Assembly (NCBI GenBank): GCA_021298085.1
Contig: JAJTDE010000019.1
Coordinates: 1-42,045, forward strand
DNA length: 42,045 nucleotides
Direction: 5' to 3'
Source: Rubrivivax sp.
Lineage (GTDB): Bacteria > Pseudomonadota > Gammaproteobacteria > Burkholderiales > Burkholderiaceae_C
Shown: positions 15,836 through 25,596 of the stretch, piece after piece
How the letters are laid out: each line of letters opens with the position of its first letter
Position numbering within the stretch: the first letter of the stretch is position 1
Position numbers and translations under genes: made by a program
Notes under the pieces: model-generated
The model's input: only the letters and a program-made list of their open reading frames with translations
The model's database searches: none
What the model was told of the DNA's origin: nothing

Positions 15836-16801
15836 ATGACCCGCATCACGCTCATCGGCTACGGCGAGGTCGGCCGCATCCTCGCGGAAGACCTCGCGCC
15901 TCAGGGCCACCGGCTGGTGGCCTTCGACCTGAAGCTCGCCGATGGCCGCCCCGTGGCCCAGGGCGATCCACTGCGCCGCCATGCCGAGGCGCTGGGCGTG
16001 TTGCTCGCCGCCTCGCACGCCGAGGCGGTGGCCGACGCTGAGCTGGTGATCAGCGCCGTCACCGCCAGCCAGGCCGTGGCAGTGGCCCAGGCCTGCGCAC
16101 CCGCACTGGCGCAGGGCGCCTTTTTCCTGGACGTCAACAGCGCCAGCCCCGGCGCCAAGATCGAGGCCGCCGGCCGGGTGGACGCGGCCGGTGGGCGTTA
16201 TGTCGAGGCGGCCGTGATGACCAGCATCCCGCCCTACCGCCTGAAGGTGCCCATGCTGCTGGGCGGCCCCTGGGCCGACGCGTTGTTCCCCGTGCTGCAG
16301 GGCCTGGGTTTTGCCGCCCAGGTGAGCAGCCCGGTGCTGGGTGTGGCCAGCGCCACCAAGATGTGCCGCAGCGTGATGGTCAAGGGCCTGGAGGCCATGG
16401 TCATCGAGAGCTTCACCGCGGCGCGGCACTACGGTGTCGAAGACGCCGTCATCGCGTCGCTGCAGGAGACCTTCCCGGGCATCGACTGGGAGAAGCAGGG
16501 CGCCTATTTCTTCCAGCGTGTCATCGAACACGGCCGCCGCCGCAGCGAGGAAGTGCGCGAGGTGGCCCACACCGTGCGCGAGGCCGGGCTGCTGCCCCAC
16601 AGCGCCGCGGGCACCGCCGAGCGCCAGGCCTGGATGGCCGATTGCGCCGATGCCGGCGTGTTTGGCACCCGCGGCAGCCCCGGCTTTGCCCGCAGCGCCA
16701 ATTGGCGCACCGAGGCCGACCGCCTGCTGCAGCACCTGCAACGCGACGCCTCAGGCGCAAACGCCCCCGATACCCCGCCCACCCTGGACCCCTCCGCATG
16801 A
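15836..16801 (+). CDS. NAD(P)-binding 6-phosphogluconate-dehydrogenase-like protein (DUF1932)
   Basis: A protein of 321 residues with an N-terminal Rossmann domain (ITLIGYGEVGRILAEDL; GxGxxG at about residues 8-13) and a helical C-terminal domain of the DUF1932 type (SATKMCRSVMVKGLEAMVIE, containing the lysine region of beta-hydroxyacid dehydrogenases). It probably oxidises or reduces a hydroxy acid, but the substrate is unknown. Its stop overlaps the ligI start and it follows ligK by 26 bases, so it belongs to the 4,5-cleavage operon. It lies between ligK and ligI, the place where Sphingobium SYK-6 has ligU. ATG 15836 is chosen; TTG 15806, overlapping the ligK stop, is an alternative. Confidence 0.82.
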   Translation: MTRITLIGYGEVGRILAEDLAPQGHRLVAFDLKLADGRPVAQGDPLRRHAEALGVLLAASHAEAVADAELVISAVTASQAVAVAQACAPALAQGAFFLDVNSASPGAKIEAAGRVDAAGGRYVEAAVMTSIPPYRLKVPMLLGGPWADALFPVLQGLGFAAQVSSPVLGVASATKMCRSVMVKGLEAMVIESFTAARHYGVEDAVIASLQETFPGIDWEKQGAYFFQRVIEHGRRRSEEVREVAHTVREAGLLPHSAAGTAERQAWMADCADAGVFGTRGSPGFARSANWRTEADRLLQHLQRDASGANAPDTPPTLDPSA

Positions 16802-17733
16802 CCGGCAAACCCACCACTGGCCGTTTCGACAAGACCCCTGGCTGGCTGGACTGGTTCGAGGGTCCGGCCAAGCCGGCGTTCCAGCTGCCGCCCGGTGCGG
16901 TTGATGCCCACTGCCATGTCTTCGGCCCCGGCGACACCTACCCCTACGCCCCGGAGCGCAAGTACACGCCCTGTGACGCCAGCCAGGCCCAGCTGTTTGC
17001 GTTGAGAGATCACCTCGGTTTCAGCCGCAACGTCATCGTCCAGGCCACCTGCCACGGCGCCGACAACCGGGCGATGGCCGCGGCCTGCCGCGCCAGCGGC
17101 GGCAAGGCGCGGGGTGTGGCCACCGTCAAGCGCAGCGTCAGCGACGCCGAACTGGAAGCCCTGCACGCCGACGGCGTGCGCGGTGTGCGCTTCAACTTTG
17201 TCAAGCGCCTGGTCGACTTCACGCCCAAGGACGAGCTGATGGAGATCGCCGCCCGGGTGAAGCAGCTTGGCTGGCACGTCGTCATCTACTTTGAGGCGGT
17301 AGACCTTCCCGAGCTGTGGGATTTCTTCACCGCCTTGCCCACCACCGTGGTGGTGGACCACATGGGCCGGCCCGATGTCAGCCAGCCGCTGGATGGCCCC
17401 GAGTTCTCCCTGTTCATGCGCTTCATGGAGGCGCACGGCAACGTCTGGAGCAAGGTCAGCTGCCCCGAACGCCTGAGCTTGTCAGGCCCACCGGCGCTGA
17501 ACGGCGAGCGCCATGCCTACCGGGATGTCCTCCCCTTTGCGCGCCAGGTGGTGGAACGTTTCCCCGAGCGTGTGTTGTGGGGCACCGATTGGCCGCACCC
17601 CAACCTGAAGCAGCACATGCCCGACGACGGCCTGCTGGTGGATGTCATTCCCCACATCGCCGTGACCCCCGAACGTCAGCAGCAATTGCTGGTGACCAAC
17701 CCGATGCGGCTCTACTGGCCCGAAGAGGCCTGA
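16798..17733 (+). CDS. ligI: 2-pyrone-4,6-dicarboxylate lactonase (PDC hydrolase)
   Basis: An amidohydrolase_2 enzyme of 311 residues that opens 2-pyrone-4,6-dicarboxylate to 4-oxalomesaconate. The metal-type motif VDAHCHVFGPG is near residue 35. PYAPERKYTP and VRGVRFNFVKRLVD are typical LigI blocks, and WGTDWPHPNLK carries the general-base Asp. It starts in the ATGA overlap with the DUF1932 gene. It acts directly after LigC and before LigJ in the pathway. Confidence 0.94.
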   Translation: MTGKPTTGRFDKTPGWLDWFEGPAKPAFQLPPGAVDAHCHVFGPGDTYPYAPERKYTPCDASQAQLFALRDHLGFSRNVIVQATCHGADNRAMAAACRASGGKARGVATVKRSVSDAELEALHADGVRGVRFNFVKRLVDFTPKDELMEIAARVKQLGWHVVIYFEAVDLPELWDFFTALPTTVVVDHMGRPDVSQPLDGPEFSLFMRFMEAHGNVWSKVSCPERLSLSGPPALNGERHAYRDVLPFARQVVERFPERVLWGTDWPHPNLKQHMPDDGLLVDVIPHIAVTPERQQQLLVTNPMRLYWPEEA

Positions 17734-17785
17734 ACCCCACTGAAGCCCGCCCCTGCATGGACGACGAGGACAGGAGACAGACCCG

Positions 17786-19552
17786 ATGAGAACCCACCCC
17801 ACCCGGCGCTTCCCGCAGCGCCACCTGGCACTGGTGCTGGCCTCGGCCGGCGCACTGGCAGGCTGCGCCAGCAGTCCTTCCGGCACCACCACGCCCGCCG
17901 CCGCAGCCGCCCGGCTGGCACCGGCCGTGGGGGCCAGCCTCCAGCGCTGCGAAGACCTGGCGGCCCAGTTCAGCCACCCGCAGACACGCCTGGACAGCGC
18001 AGCCGCGGTGGCCGCCGGCGCGGTGGTGCCCAACGGGCCCGCGGCCGGTGCCCACTGCCTGGTCAAGGGCCAGATGCGCCCGCGCAAGGGCGTGGACGGG
18101 CAGGACTACGCCATCGGCTTCGAGATGCGCCTGCCCCAGGCCTGGAACGGTCGCTTCTACTACCAGGCCAATGGCGGCATCGATGGCGTGGTGCAGCCGG
18201 CCCAGGGCGCGCTGGGGGGTGGCCCCGTCACCGGCGCCTTGGCCCAAGGCTTTGCCGTCATCAGCTCCGACGCAGGCCACACCGGCCGGCAGAACCCGCG
18301 CTTTGGCGCTGACCCGCAGGCCCGCGCCGATTACGGCTACCAGGCCGTGGGCACCCTGACGCCGATGGCCAAGGCACTGATCGCCGCCGCCTACGGCAAG
18401 GGACCTGATCGTTCCTACATCGGTGGCTGCTCCAACGGCGGCCGGCACGCGATGGTGGCGGCGTCGCGCTACAGCGCCGATTACGACGGCTTCCTGGTGG
18501 GTGCGCCGGGTTACCGCCTGCCCTATGCGGCGATGGCCCAGCTGTGGGCCGCCCCGCAGTGGAAGGCCCTGTCCACACCCGATGCCACGCAGGCCCACCC
18601 CTTTGCGCCCAACGTGCGCATCCCTGACCTGGGCACCGCGCTCACGGCGGCTGAACGCAGCACCGTCTCGCGTGCCATCACCGCACGCTGCGACGCCGCT
18701 GACGGCGCGGCCGACGGGATCGTGTCAGACACCGCCGCCTGCCAGGCGGCGTTCAACCTCGAGCGCGATGTGCCCACCTGCGCCGGTGAGCGCAACGGCC
18801 AGTGCCTGACGGCCCCGCAGAAGCGGCTGCTGGCCAGCGTGCACGCGGGTGCCCGCACCGCCAGCGGGCAGGGCATCTACAGCGCCTTCCACTGGGACAC
18901 CGGCATCGCCAGCCCCAACTGGGCGCAGTGGAAGTTTGTCAACAGCCAGGTGCTGGACCCGGCCGCCGGCTACATCTTCATGACACCGCCCCGTTCGGTG
19001 GACCCGTTCAACCTCGACATCGACGCCGCACTGAAGGCCATCACCGCCACCAACGAGGCCTTCCGCGAATCGGCCGATACGGTCATCACCGTGCCCGGCC
19101 GGGACAACCCCGTGCAGTGGCAGGCGCTGCGCCAGCGTGGCGCCAAGGTGCTGATGTACCACGGCGTCAGTGATGCCATCTTCTCCGCCGCCGACACCGA
19201 AGCCTTCATGCAGCGGCTGGACAAGGCCGTGGGCGGCGCTGGTGGTGCAGCAGGCAGAGCCAGTGACTTTGCCCGTTACTTCCCGGTGCCCGGCATGGCC
19301 CACTGCAGTGCCGGGCCGTCCACCGACCAGTTCGACGCGCTGGGTCCGCTGGTGCGCTGGGTGGAGCAAGGCCAGGCCCCTGACATGCTGCTGGCCCGCG
19401 CCCGGGGCGCTGGCAGCCCCGGCGGCGCCAACGCCGAGGTGCCCGCCAGCTGGGGGGCAGGGCGCACCCGGCCTCTGTGCCCCTGGCCCCAGGTTGCCCG
19501 ATACAACGGCAGCGGCAGCCTGGACGACGCGGCCAGCTTCAGCTGCCGTTGA
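17786..19552 (+). CDS. Tannase/feruloyl esterase family lipoprotein (MHETase-like architecture)
   Basis: A 588-residue alpha/beta hydrolase with a lipoprotein signal (LAGC, Cys27). The catalytic triad shows the family CS-D-HC pattern: Cys215-Ser216 in GGCSNGGRHA, Asp463 in YHGVSDAIFS and His506-Cys507 in PGMAHCSAG. A calcium-type loop CDAADGAADGIVSD lies near residue 302. The C-terminus TRPLCPWPQVARYNGSGS closely resembles Ideonella MHETase as I recall it, but the lid between residues about 365 and 420 is shorter and lacks the arginine that binds terephthalate there. It likely releases gallate, protocatechuate or hydroxycinnamate from esters in the periplasm or at the cell surface, feeding the adjacent ring-cleavage genes. 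Confidence 0.88.
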   Translation: MRTHPTRRFPQRHLALVLASAGALAGCASSPSGTTTPAAAAARLAPAVGASLQRCEDLAAQFSHPQTRLDSAAAVAAGAVVPNGPAAGAHCLVKGQMRPRKGVDGQDYAIGFEMRLPQAWNGRFYYQANGGIDGVVQPAQGALGGGPVTGALAQGFAVISSDAGHTGRQNPRFGADPQARADYGYQAVGTLTPMAKALIAAAYGKGPDRSYIGGCSNGGRHAMVAASRYSADYDGFLVGAPGYRLPYAAMAQLWAAPQWKALSTPDATQAHPFAPNVRIPDLGTALTAAERSTVSRAITARCDAADGAADGIVSDTAACQAAFNLERDVPTCAGERNGQCLTAPQKRLLASVHAGARTASGQGIYSAFHWDTGIASPNWAQWKFVNSQVLDPAAGYIFMTPPRSVDPFNLDIDAALKAITATNEAFRESADTVITVPGRDNPVQWQALRQRGAKVLMYHGVSDAIFSAADTEAFMQRLDKAVGGAGGAAGRASDFARYFPVPGMAHCSAGPSTDQFDALGPLVRWVEQGQAPDMLLARARGAGSPGGANAEVPASWGAGRTRPLCPWPQVARYNGSGSLDDAASFSCR

Positions 19553-19606
19553 CGCCTGGCGCACACTCGGCCACTCTTCCGTCACCTTCCAAGGCCCCTT
19601 CTGATC

Positions 19607-20921
<1,315 letters not shown>

Positions 20922-20925
20922 CACC

Positions 20926-21882
20926 ATGAGCACCATCAAAGCAGCGTTGGCCGGCGCCGGCGCCTTCGGCATCAAGCACCTCGATGCGATGAAGAACATC
21001 CCGGGCGTGGAGATCGTCAGTGTCATGAGCCGTGATCTGGGCAAGACCCGGGAAGTGGCCGCGAAGTACGGCGCGGCACAGGCGACCGACAACTTCGACG
21101 ACATCCTGGCCAACCCGGACGTGGATGCGGTGATCCTGTGCACGCCCACCCAGCTGCACGCGGCGCAGGCCGTGGCCTGCATGAAGGCCGGTAAGCACGT
21201 GCAGGCCGAGATTCCGTTGGCCGACAGCCTGCGCGACGCCTACCGCGTGCTGCAGATGCAGGAGAACACCGGCCTGGTGGCCATGTGTGGCCACACACGG
21301 CGCTTCAATCCCAGCCACCAGTACGTGCGCAACCGCATCCTGAAGGGCGAGTTCAACATCCAGCAGATGGATGTCCAGACCTACTTCTTCCGCCGCAGCA
21401 ACATGAACGCCCTGGGCCAGCCGCGCAGCTGGACCGACCACCTGCTGTGGCACCACGCTGCCCATACCGTGGACCTGTTTGCCTACCAGGCGCGCAGCCC
21501 CATCGTCAAGGCCAACGCGGTTCAGGGGCCCATCCACCCCACGCTGGGCATCGCCATGGACATGAGCATCCAGCTCAAGGCCGCCAATGGCGCCATCTGC
21601 ACGCTCAGCCTCAGCTTCAACAACGACGGCCCGCTCGGCACCTTCTTCCGCTACATCGGCGACAGCGGCACCTACATCGCCCGCTACGACGATCTGGTCG
21701 ACGGCAAGGAGAACAAGATCGACGTCTCGCAGGTGGATGTCTCGATGAACGGCATTGAGCTGCAAGACCGCGAGTTTTTTGCCGCCATCCGTGAGGGCCG
21801 CGAACCGAACGCCAGCGTGCAGCAGGTCTTGCCCTGTTATGAGGTGCTGCACGACCTGGAGCGCCAGCTGGCGGCTTCCTGA
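20926..21882 (+). CDS. ligC: 4-carboxy-2-hydroxymuconate-6-semialdehyde dehydrogenase
   Basis: A Gfo/Idh/MocA-type NAD(P) dehydrogenase of 318 residues. It oxidises the ring-cleavage product, as its hemiacetal, to 2-pyrone-4,6-dicarboxylate. The N-terminal Rossmann motif is AALAGAGAFGIKHLDAM, followed by CTPTQLHAAQA and AEIPLADSL, where the usual EKP of the superfamily is EIP, as in LigC-type enzymes. Later blocks are CGHTRRFNPSHQYV and LLWHHAAHTVDLFAYQ. It is the last gene of the unit; GC-rich hairpins follow immediately. Confidence 0.94.
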   Translation: MSTIKAALAGAGAFGIKHLDAMKNIPGVEIVSVMSRDLGKTREVAAKYGAAQATDNFDDILANPDVDAVILCTPTQLHAAQAVACMKAGKHVQAEIPLADSLRDAYRVLQMQENTGLVAMCGHTRRFNPSHQYVRNRILKGEFNIQQMDVQTYFFRRSNMNALGQPRSWTDHLLWHHAAHTVDLFAYQARSPIVKANAVQGPIHPTLGIAMDMSIQLKAANGAICTLSLSFNNDGPLGTFFRYIGDSGTYIARYDDLVDGKENKIDVSQVDVSMNGIELQDREFFAAIREGREPNASVQQVLPCYEVLHDLERQLAAS

Positions 21883-21925
21883 GCGGCTGGAGGCCGCTGA
21901 GTCGGCTGGCCGCGCCGCGGCCAGC
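21882..21925 (+). terminator. Tandem GC-rich hairpins after ligC
   Basis: Directly after the ligC stop lie two inverted repeats: AGCGGC/GCCGCT (21882-21898, loop 5) and GCTGGCCGC/GCGGCCAGC (21905-21925, loop 3). Neither has a T-run, so this is not a standard intrinsic terminator. It may mark or protect the 3' end of the catabolic transcript. Confidence 0.35.
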
Positions 21926-21942
21926 GGGCGATACTGGGCGCC

Positions 21943-22392
21943 ATGTCCACCGCTGTGTTGCACCTCCCGCTGGACGCCCTGTTTTCGGCCGTCAGCACGG
22001 CGGCGATGGTCGGCTGGGTGTTGCTGATCGTCGGGCCCAGGCTGGCGGTGCTGCGGCGGGTCATCGGCGTGGGCATCGTCGGCAGCCTGTGCCTGGTCTA
22101 TGGCGTGTTGGCCATGGCCTTCTTCTTCACCGTGCCCGGCGGCGGCTTCGGCACGCTGGACGCCGTGATGCGCCTGTTCACCGTGCGCGAGGTGGCACTG
22201 GCCGGCTGGGTGCACTACCTGGCCTTTGACCTGGCCGTGGGCCTGTGGATTGCGCAGCGGGCTGACGCCGAAGGTGTGTCTCGCTGGCTTCAGGCACCTG
22301 TGCTGGTGGTCACCTTCATGTTCGGCCCGCTGGGCCTGCTGATGGGCGCGGCCGTGCTGGCGGTGCGGCGCCGGCGAGCGGGGGTGGCATGA
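21943..22392 (+). CDS. ABA4-like (DUF4281) membrane protein
   Basis: A four-helix membrane protein of 149 residues. It carries the ABA4-like family blocks AGWVHYLAFDLAVGLWI (about residues 86-102) and FMFGPLGLLMGAAVL near the C-terminus, with a first helix beginning LFSAVSTAAMVGWVLLIVGP. ABA4 in plants affects neoxanthin formation; the role of bacterial members is unknown. Its stop overlaps the next gene (ATGA at 22389), so the two are cotranscribed. Confidence 0.85.
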   Translation: MSTAVLHLPLDALFSAVSTAAMVGWVLLIVGPRLAVLRRVIGVGIVGSLCLVYGVLAMAFFFTVPGGGFGTLDAVMRLFTVREVALAGWVHYLAFDLAVGLWIAQRADAEGVSRWLQAPVLVVTFMFGPLGLLMGAAVLAVRRRRAGVA

Positions 22393-23240
22393 GCGTTGGG
22401 TTGCGCAGCGGCACGGGCGGTGCGCCGTTCGACGCGCGCCAGGCGGCGCTGCACATCGCCGTGGCCTGCGGGGTGCTGCTGCTGCCGTCCCTGGGCGCGC
22501 TGATGCTGGACACACGGCAGCTGTCGGGGGTCAGCGTGTGGGCCAAGCCGCTCAAGTTCGAGCTGTCGCTGGCCCTGCACTGGGCCACCGTGGCGCTGTT
22601 GCTGGGCTTGCTGGACCCGGCCCGCCAGGGCTCGACCCTGGTGCGATGGGCGCTGCGCATCGGGGCCTTTGTCACGGTGGTGGAGCTGCTCTACATCGTG
22701 CTGCAGGCCGCGCGTGGCCGAGCCTCGCACTTCAACCAAGACACCTTGCTGGAGGCCATCCTCTACTCCGCGCTGATGGGCACGGGCGCACTGCTGATCG
22801 TGCTGACCACGGCAGCGCTGGGCATCGCGCTGTGGCGCCACCCGCGCCACAGCCAGCGGGACGCCGTCTGGCTGGGCGCGGTGTTGGGCATGGTGGGCAG
22901 CAGCCTGCTGACCCTGGCCGTGGCGGTGCCCTTGTCGGCTGGTGCCATCGACGGCCCCGGGCCCTGGGTGGGTGGCATCCGCAGCAATGGCGCCGGGTTG
23001 CCGGTGCTGGGGTGGTCCACCACGGGCGGTGACTTGCGGGTGTCGCACTTCTTGGCCACGCACCTGCTGCAGGTGCTGCCGCTGGTGGCCTGGTTGGCGC
23101 AGCGGCGGTGGGGTGGCAGCCCGAACGGGGCGGCGCGGGCGAGGGCGGTGGTCTGGGCCGCAGCAGCGCTGGGCGCGGTGCTGGTGGCCTTGACTTTCTG
23201 GCAGGCGGTGGCCGGCCAACCGCTGTGGGTCAGGGTGTAG
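22389..23240 (+). CDS. Uncharacterised polytopic membrane protein, 283 aa
   Basis: About seven hydrophobic segments are visible, starting with LHIAVACGVLLLPSLGALML. Distinctive conserved-looking pieces are VWAKPLKFELSLALHWATVALLLGL (here given as the family-like stretch WAKPLKFELSLALH), SHFNQDTLLEAILYSALMG and RVSHFLATHLLQVLPLVAWL, with several histidines placed in or next to helices. I do not recognise a characterised family. It is translationally coupled to the ABA4-like gene, which suggests they work together. Confidence 0.75.
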   Translation: MSVGLRSGTGGAPFDARQAALHIAVACGVLLLPSLGALMLDTRQLSGVSVWAKPLKFELSLALHWATVALLLGLLDPARQGSTLVRWALRIGAFVTVVELLYIVLQAARGRASHFNQDTLLEAILYSALMGTGALLIVLTTAALGIALWRHPRHSQRDAVWLGAVLGMVGSSLLTLAVAVPLSAGAIDGPGPWVGGIRSNGAGLPVLGWSTTGGDLRVSHFLATHLLQVLPLVAWLAQRRWGGSPNGAARARAVVWAAAALGAVLVALTFWQAVAGQPLWVRV

Positions 23241-23298
23241 TGGGCTTGTCGGTGGGGAGGCAGTTAGCGGAGGGCTGCTGGCTGCGACTGCTCGGCCA

Positions 23299-24471
23299 TC
23301 AACCCCAGCCGCCCCTGAACAGCAGCTCGCGCACCCGCTCCTGCTCACGCATCTGGTGGGCCAGTTCCTTCAGCAGGCGCTTGGTGCCGGATGGGTCGGC
23401 CCGCAGCATGCGCTGGTCGTGCTTCAGGGTGGCTTCCTCAGCCAGCAGCTCGCGGGTTTCTTCCTTGATCCAGTCGGCCAGCTTGTTCGGGTCGATGCGC
23501 TTGCTGGCGCCGTAGCCGTAGCCCATGCAGAAGGCGCGTTCGCGTTCCAGAACGTCGGCTTCCAGTTCCTTGAGCTGCTGCTGCAGCACGCGGTTGAAGT
23601 GGCGCACCTGTTCGTCGGGCAGCTGGGCCGCGCGAGACAGGTCAATCTGCTCGATCTGCAGCTGCAACGTCAGCAGGGCCAGCAGGTCGCCGGCTTCGTA
23701 GGCGGCATTGGCCTGGGCCATGCGGTCACCGCGCAGCGCCCGTTCCTCGTCGGTGGCGGTGGCGGCGGCGCGGTCCGGGTGCAGGGCGGCGGCCAGCTTG
23801 CGGTAGACCTCCTTGCAGGTCTGTGTCACCCGGGCGGCTTCGGCGTCGGCCTTCTGCTGGGCAGCCGTGCGCTTGCGGCGGCGGGCTGAGGCGGGGCGCT
23901 GGCCTTCCATGTGGGGCTCGTCTGGGGCCCCATCCTGCCCATCAGCCCGTGCCTGCTGCTGCTCGCGCATGCCCTGCTGCGCCCGCTCCAGCAGCTCGTC
24001 CAGCGAGCCGGGTGTGTCCTCACCCAGGTCCAGCCCCGAGGCCTCCTCGAGCATGGCCTTCACCTCGGCGGTGTGGCGTGCCTCTTCCTCTTCGGGGGTC
24101 ATCCCTGTCATGCGCTGGTACAGCGCGGCCAGCTCGTTGTCGGGGCTGTCGGTGTCGTCCAGCAGCCGGATCACCAGGCGGGTGATCCACTGCTGCAGCG
24201 TGTCGCGCTCGGCCTGGCTCCACTTGCGCCCCAGCAGCACCTGCTCCAGCTCCAGCGCCCAGCCGCGGTTGAGCGTGGCCAGGTGCGCCTTGCGGGGCTT
24301 GATCTGCACCGCGTGTGCCTGGGCAAACAGGGGCAGCTGCTGCTGCCAATCGCTCAGGCGCTGGCGGGCCTTCTCGATGCGCTCCAGCAGTTGCTGAAAG
24401 CGCTTGTGTTCTTTCGAGCCCGCGGCGCCGGCGGCGGCGTTGGCAATCTGGACGGCGGTCGTGCGGCTCAT
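23299..24471 (-). CDS. Protein with C-terminal-half J domain (DnaJ-like)
   Basis: A 390-residue cytoplasmic protein, strongly charged and largely helical, with coiled-coil potential at residues 20-50 and 280-385. A J domain sits unusually far into the protein: EVYRKLAAALHPDRAA with HPD at 231-233 and the helix QANAAYEAGDLLALL after it (about residues 212-268). The segment before it is basic (ARRRKRTAAQQKADAEAAR). The HPD motif implies stimulation of a DnaK-type Hsp70; clients are unknown. I start it at ATG 24471; the frame is open further but would overlap the divergent aldo/keto reductase gene. Confidence 0.8.
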   Translation of the reverse strand: MSRTTAVQIANAAAGAAGSKEHKRFQQLLERIEKARQRLSDWQQQLPLFAQAHAVQIKPRKAHLATLNRGWALELEQVLLGRKWSQAERDTLQQWITRLVIRLLDDTDSPDNELAALYQRMTGMTPEEEEARHTAEVKAMLEEASGLDLGEDTPGSLDELLERAQQGMREQQQARADGQDGAPDEPHMEGQRPASARRRKRTAAQQKADAEAARVTQTCKEVYRKLAAALHPDRAAATATDEERALRGDRMAQANAAYEAGDLLALLTLQLQIEQIDLSRAAQLPDEQVRHFNRVLQQQLKELEADVLERERAFCMGYGYGASKRIDPNKLADWIKEETRELLAEEATLKHDQRMLRADPSGTKRLLKELAHQMREQERVRELLFRGGWG

Positions 24472-24576
24472 GCCCGGAGTGTCGCCGACGGCATGCCCGC
24501 TTGCGCGACACTCAAGGGCTGTGTTCACTGCTTCGCACGGCCCGTCACGGCGGGTCATTCCGCGCCACCCCGTCCG

Positions 24577-25596
24577 ATGAAAACCCGACACCTGGCCCAT
24601 GGCCTGAACCACCGCATCCACCCCATCGCACTGGGCTGCATGAACTTCAGCCACGCCTATGGGGCGCCGGTGCCTCGGGAACAGGCCTTGTCGGTGCTGC
24701 ACGCGGCGCTGGATGCCGGTGTGACGATGTTCGACACGGCCGCGTTGTATGGCTTCGGCAGCAACGAGCAGCTGGTGGGGCCCGCGCTGGCACCGCACCG
24801 CGGCCGCATCGTGCTGGCCAGCAAGGGCGGCATGACGGGCCAGCCCGTGGGGCCGGGTGGTGCGCTGCAACGGGTGATCGACGGCAACCCGCAGAGCATC
24901 CGGCGCGACTGTGAAGCCAGCCTCCAGCGTCTGGGCACCGACCACATCGACCTGTATTACCTGCACCGCTGGGACAAGCGTGTGCCCATCGAGGACAGCG
25001 TGGGCGAGATGGCGCGGCTGCAGGCCGAAGGCAAGATCGGCGCGCTCGGGCTGAGCGAAGTCTCGGCGGCCACCTTGCGGCGGGCCTTTGCCGTGGCGCC
25101 GATTGCTGCCCTGCAGTCGGAGTATTCGCTGTGGTCACGCAACGCCGAACTGGGTTGCCTGCAAGCCTGCCGTGAGCTGGGCGTGGCCTACGTGGCCTTC
25201 AGCCCGGTGGGGCGCGGGGTGCTGGGCGCATTGGCGCCTGACACGGCGGCATTTGACGCCAAGGACATCCGCCGCAGCATGCCGCGGTTTGCCGCCGAAC
25301 ACTACCCGCACAACCTGGCCCTGATGGCGCAGCACCGTGCGCTGGCGGCCGAACAGGGCTGCACACCGGCCCAGCTGGCGCTGGCCTTTGTGCTGGCCCA
25401 GGGTGACCGCGTGGTGGCCCTGCCGGGCACCACGCAGCTGGAGCACCTGCACGACAACCTGGGGGCGGTGAACCTGACACTGGACGCCGACACCCTGCAA
25501 CGCCTGGCCACGCTGTGGCACCCCCGTGCCGCCAGCGGCGCGCGTTACAACAGCCAGGGCCTGAGTGAAGTGGATACCGAGGAGTACCCCGCATGA
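24577..25596 (+). CDS. Aldo/keto reductase
   Basis: A (beta/alpha)8 NADPH-dependent oxidoreductase of 339 residues. The catalytic tetrad is visible: Asp53 and Tyr58 ([10 protein letters not shown]), Lys83 (LASKGG) and His130 (YYLHRWDK). Other family features are [11 protein letters not shown] at the start and [13 protein letters not shown] around residue 165. ATG 24577 is chosen since the open frame upstream overlaps the divergent J-domain gene. Its stop overlaps the start of a second, different aldo/keto reductase (ATGA at 25593). The substrate is unknown. Confidence 0.9.
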   Translation: MKTRHLAHGLNHRIHPIALGCMNFSHAYGAPVPREQALSVLHAALDAGVTMFDTAALYGFGSNEQLVGPALAPHRGRIVLASKGGMTGQPVGPGGALQRVIDGNPQSIRRDCEASLQRLGTDHIDLYYLHRWDKRVPIEDSVGEMARLQAEGKIGALGLSEVSAATLRRAFAVAPIAALQSEYSLWSRNAELGCLQACRELGVAYVAFSPVGRGVLGALAPDTAAFDAKDIRRSMPRFAAEHYPHNLALMAQHRALAAEQGCTPAQLALAFVLAQGDRVVALPGTTQLEHLHDNLGAVNLTLDADTLQRLATLWHPRAASGARYNSQGLSEVDTEEYPA

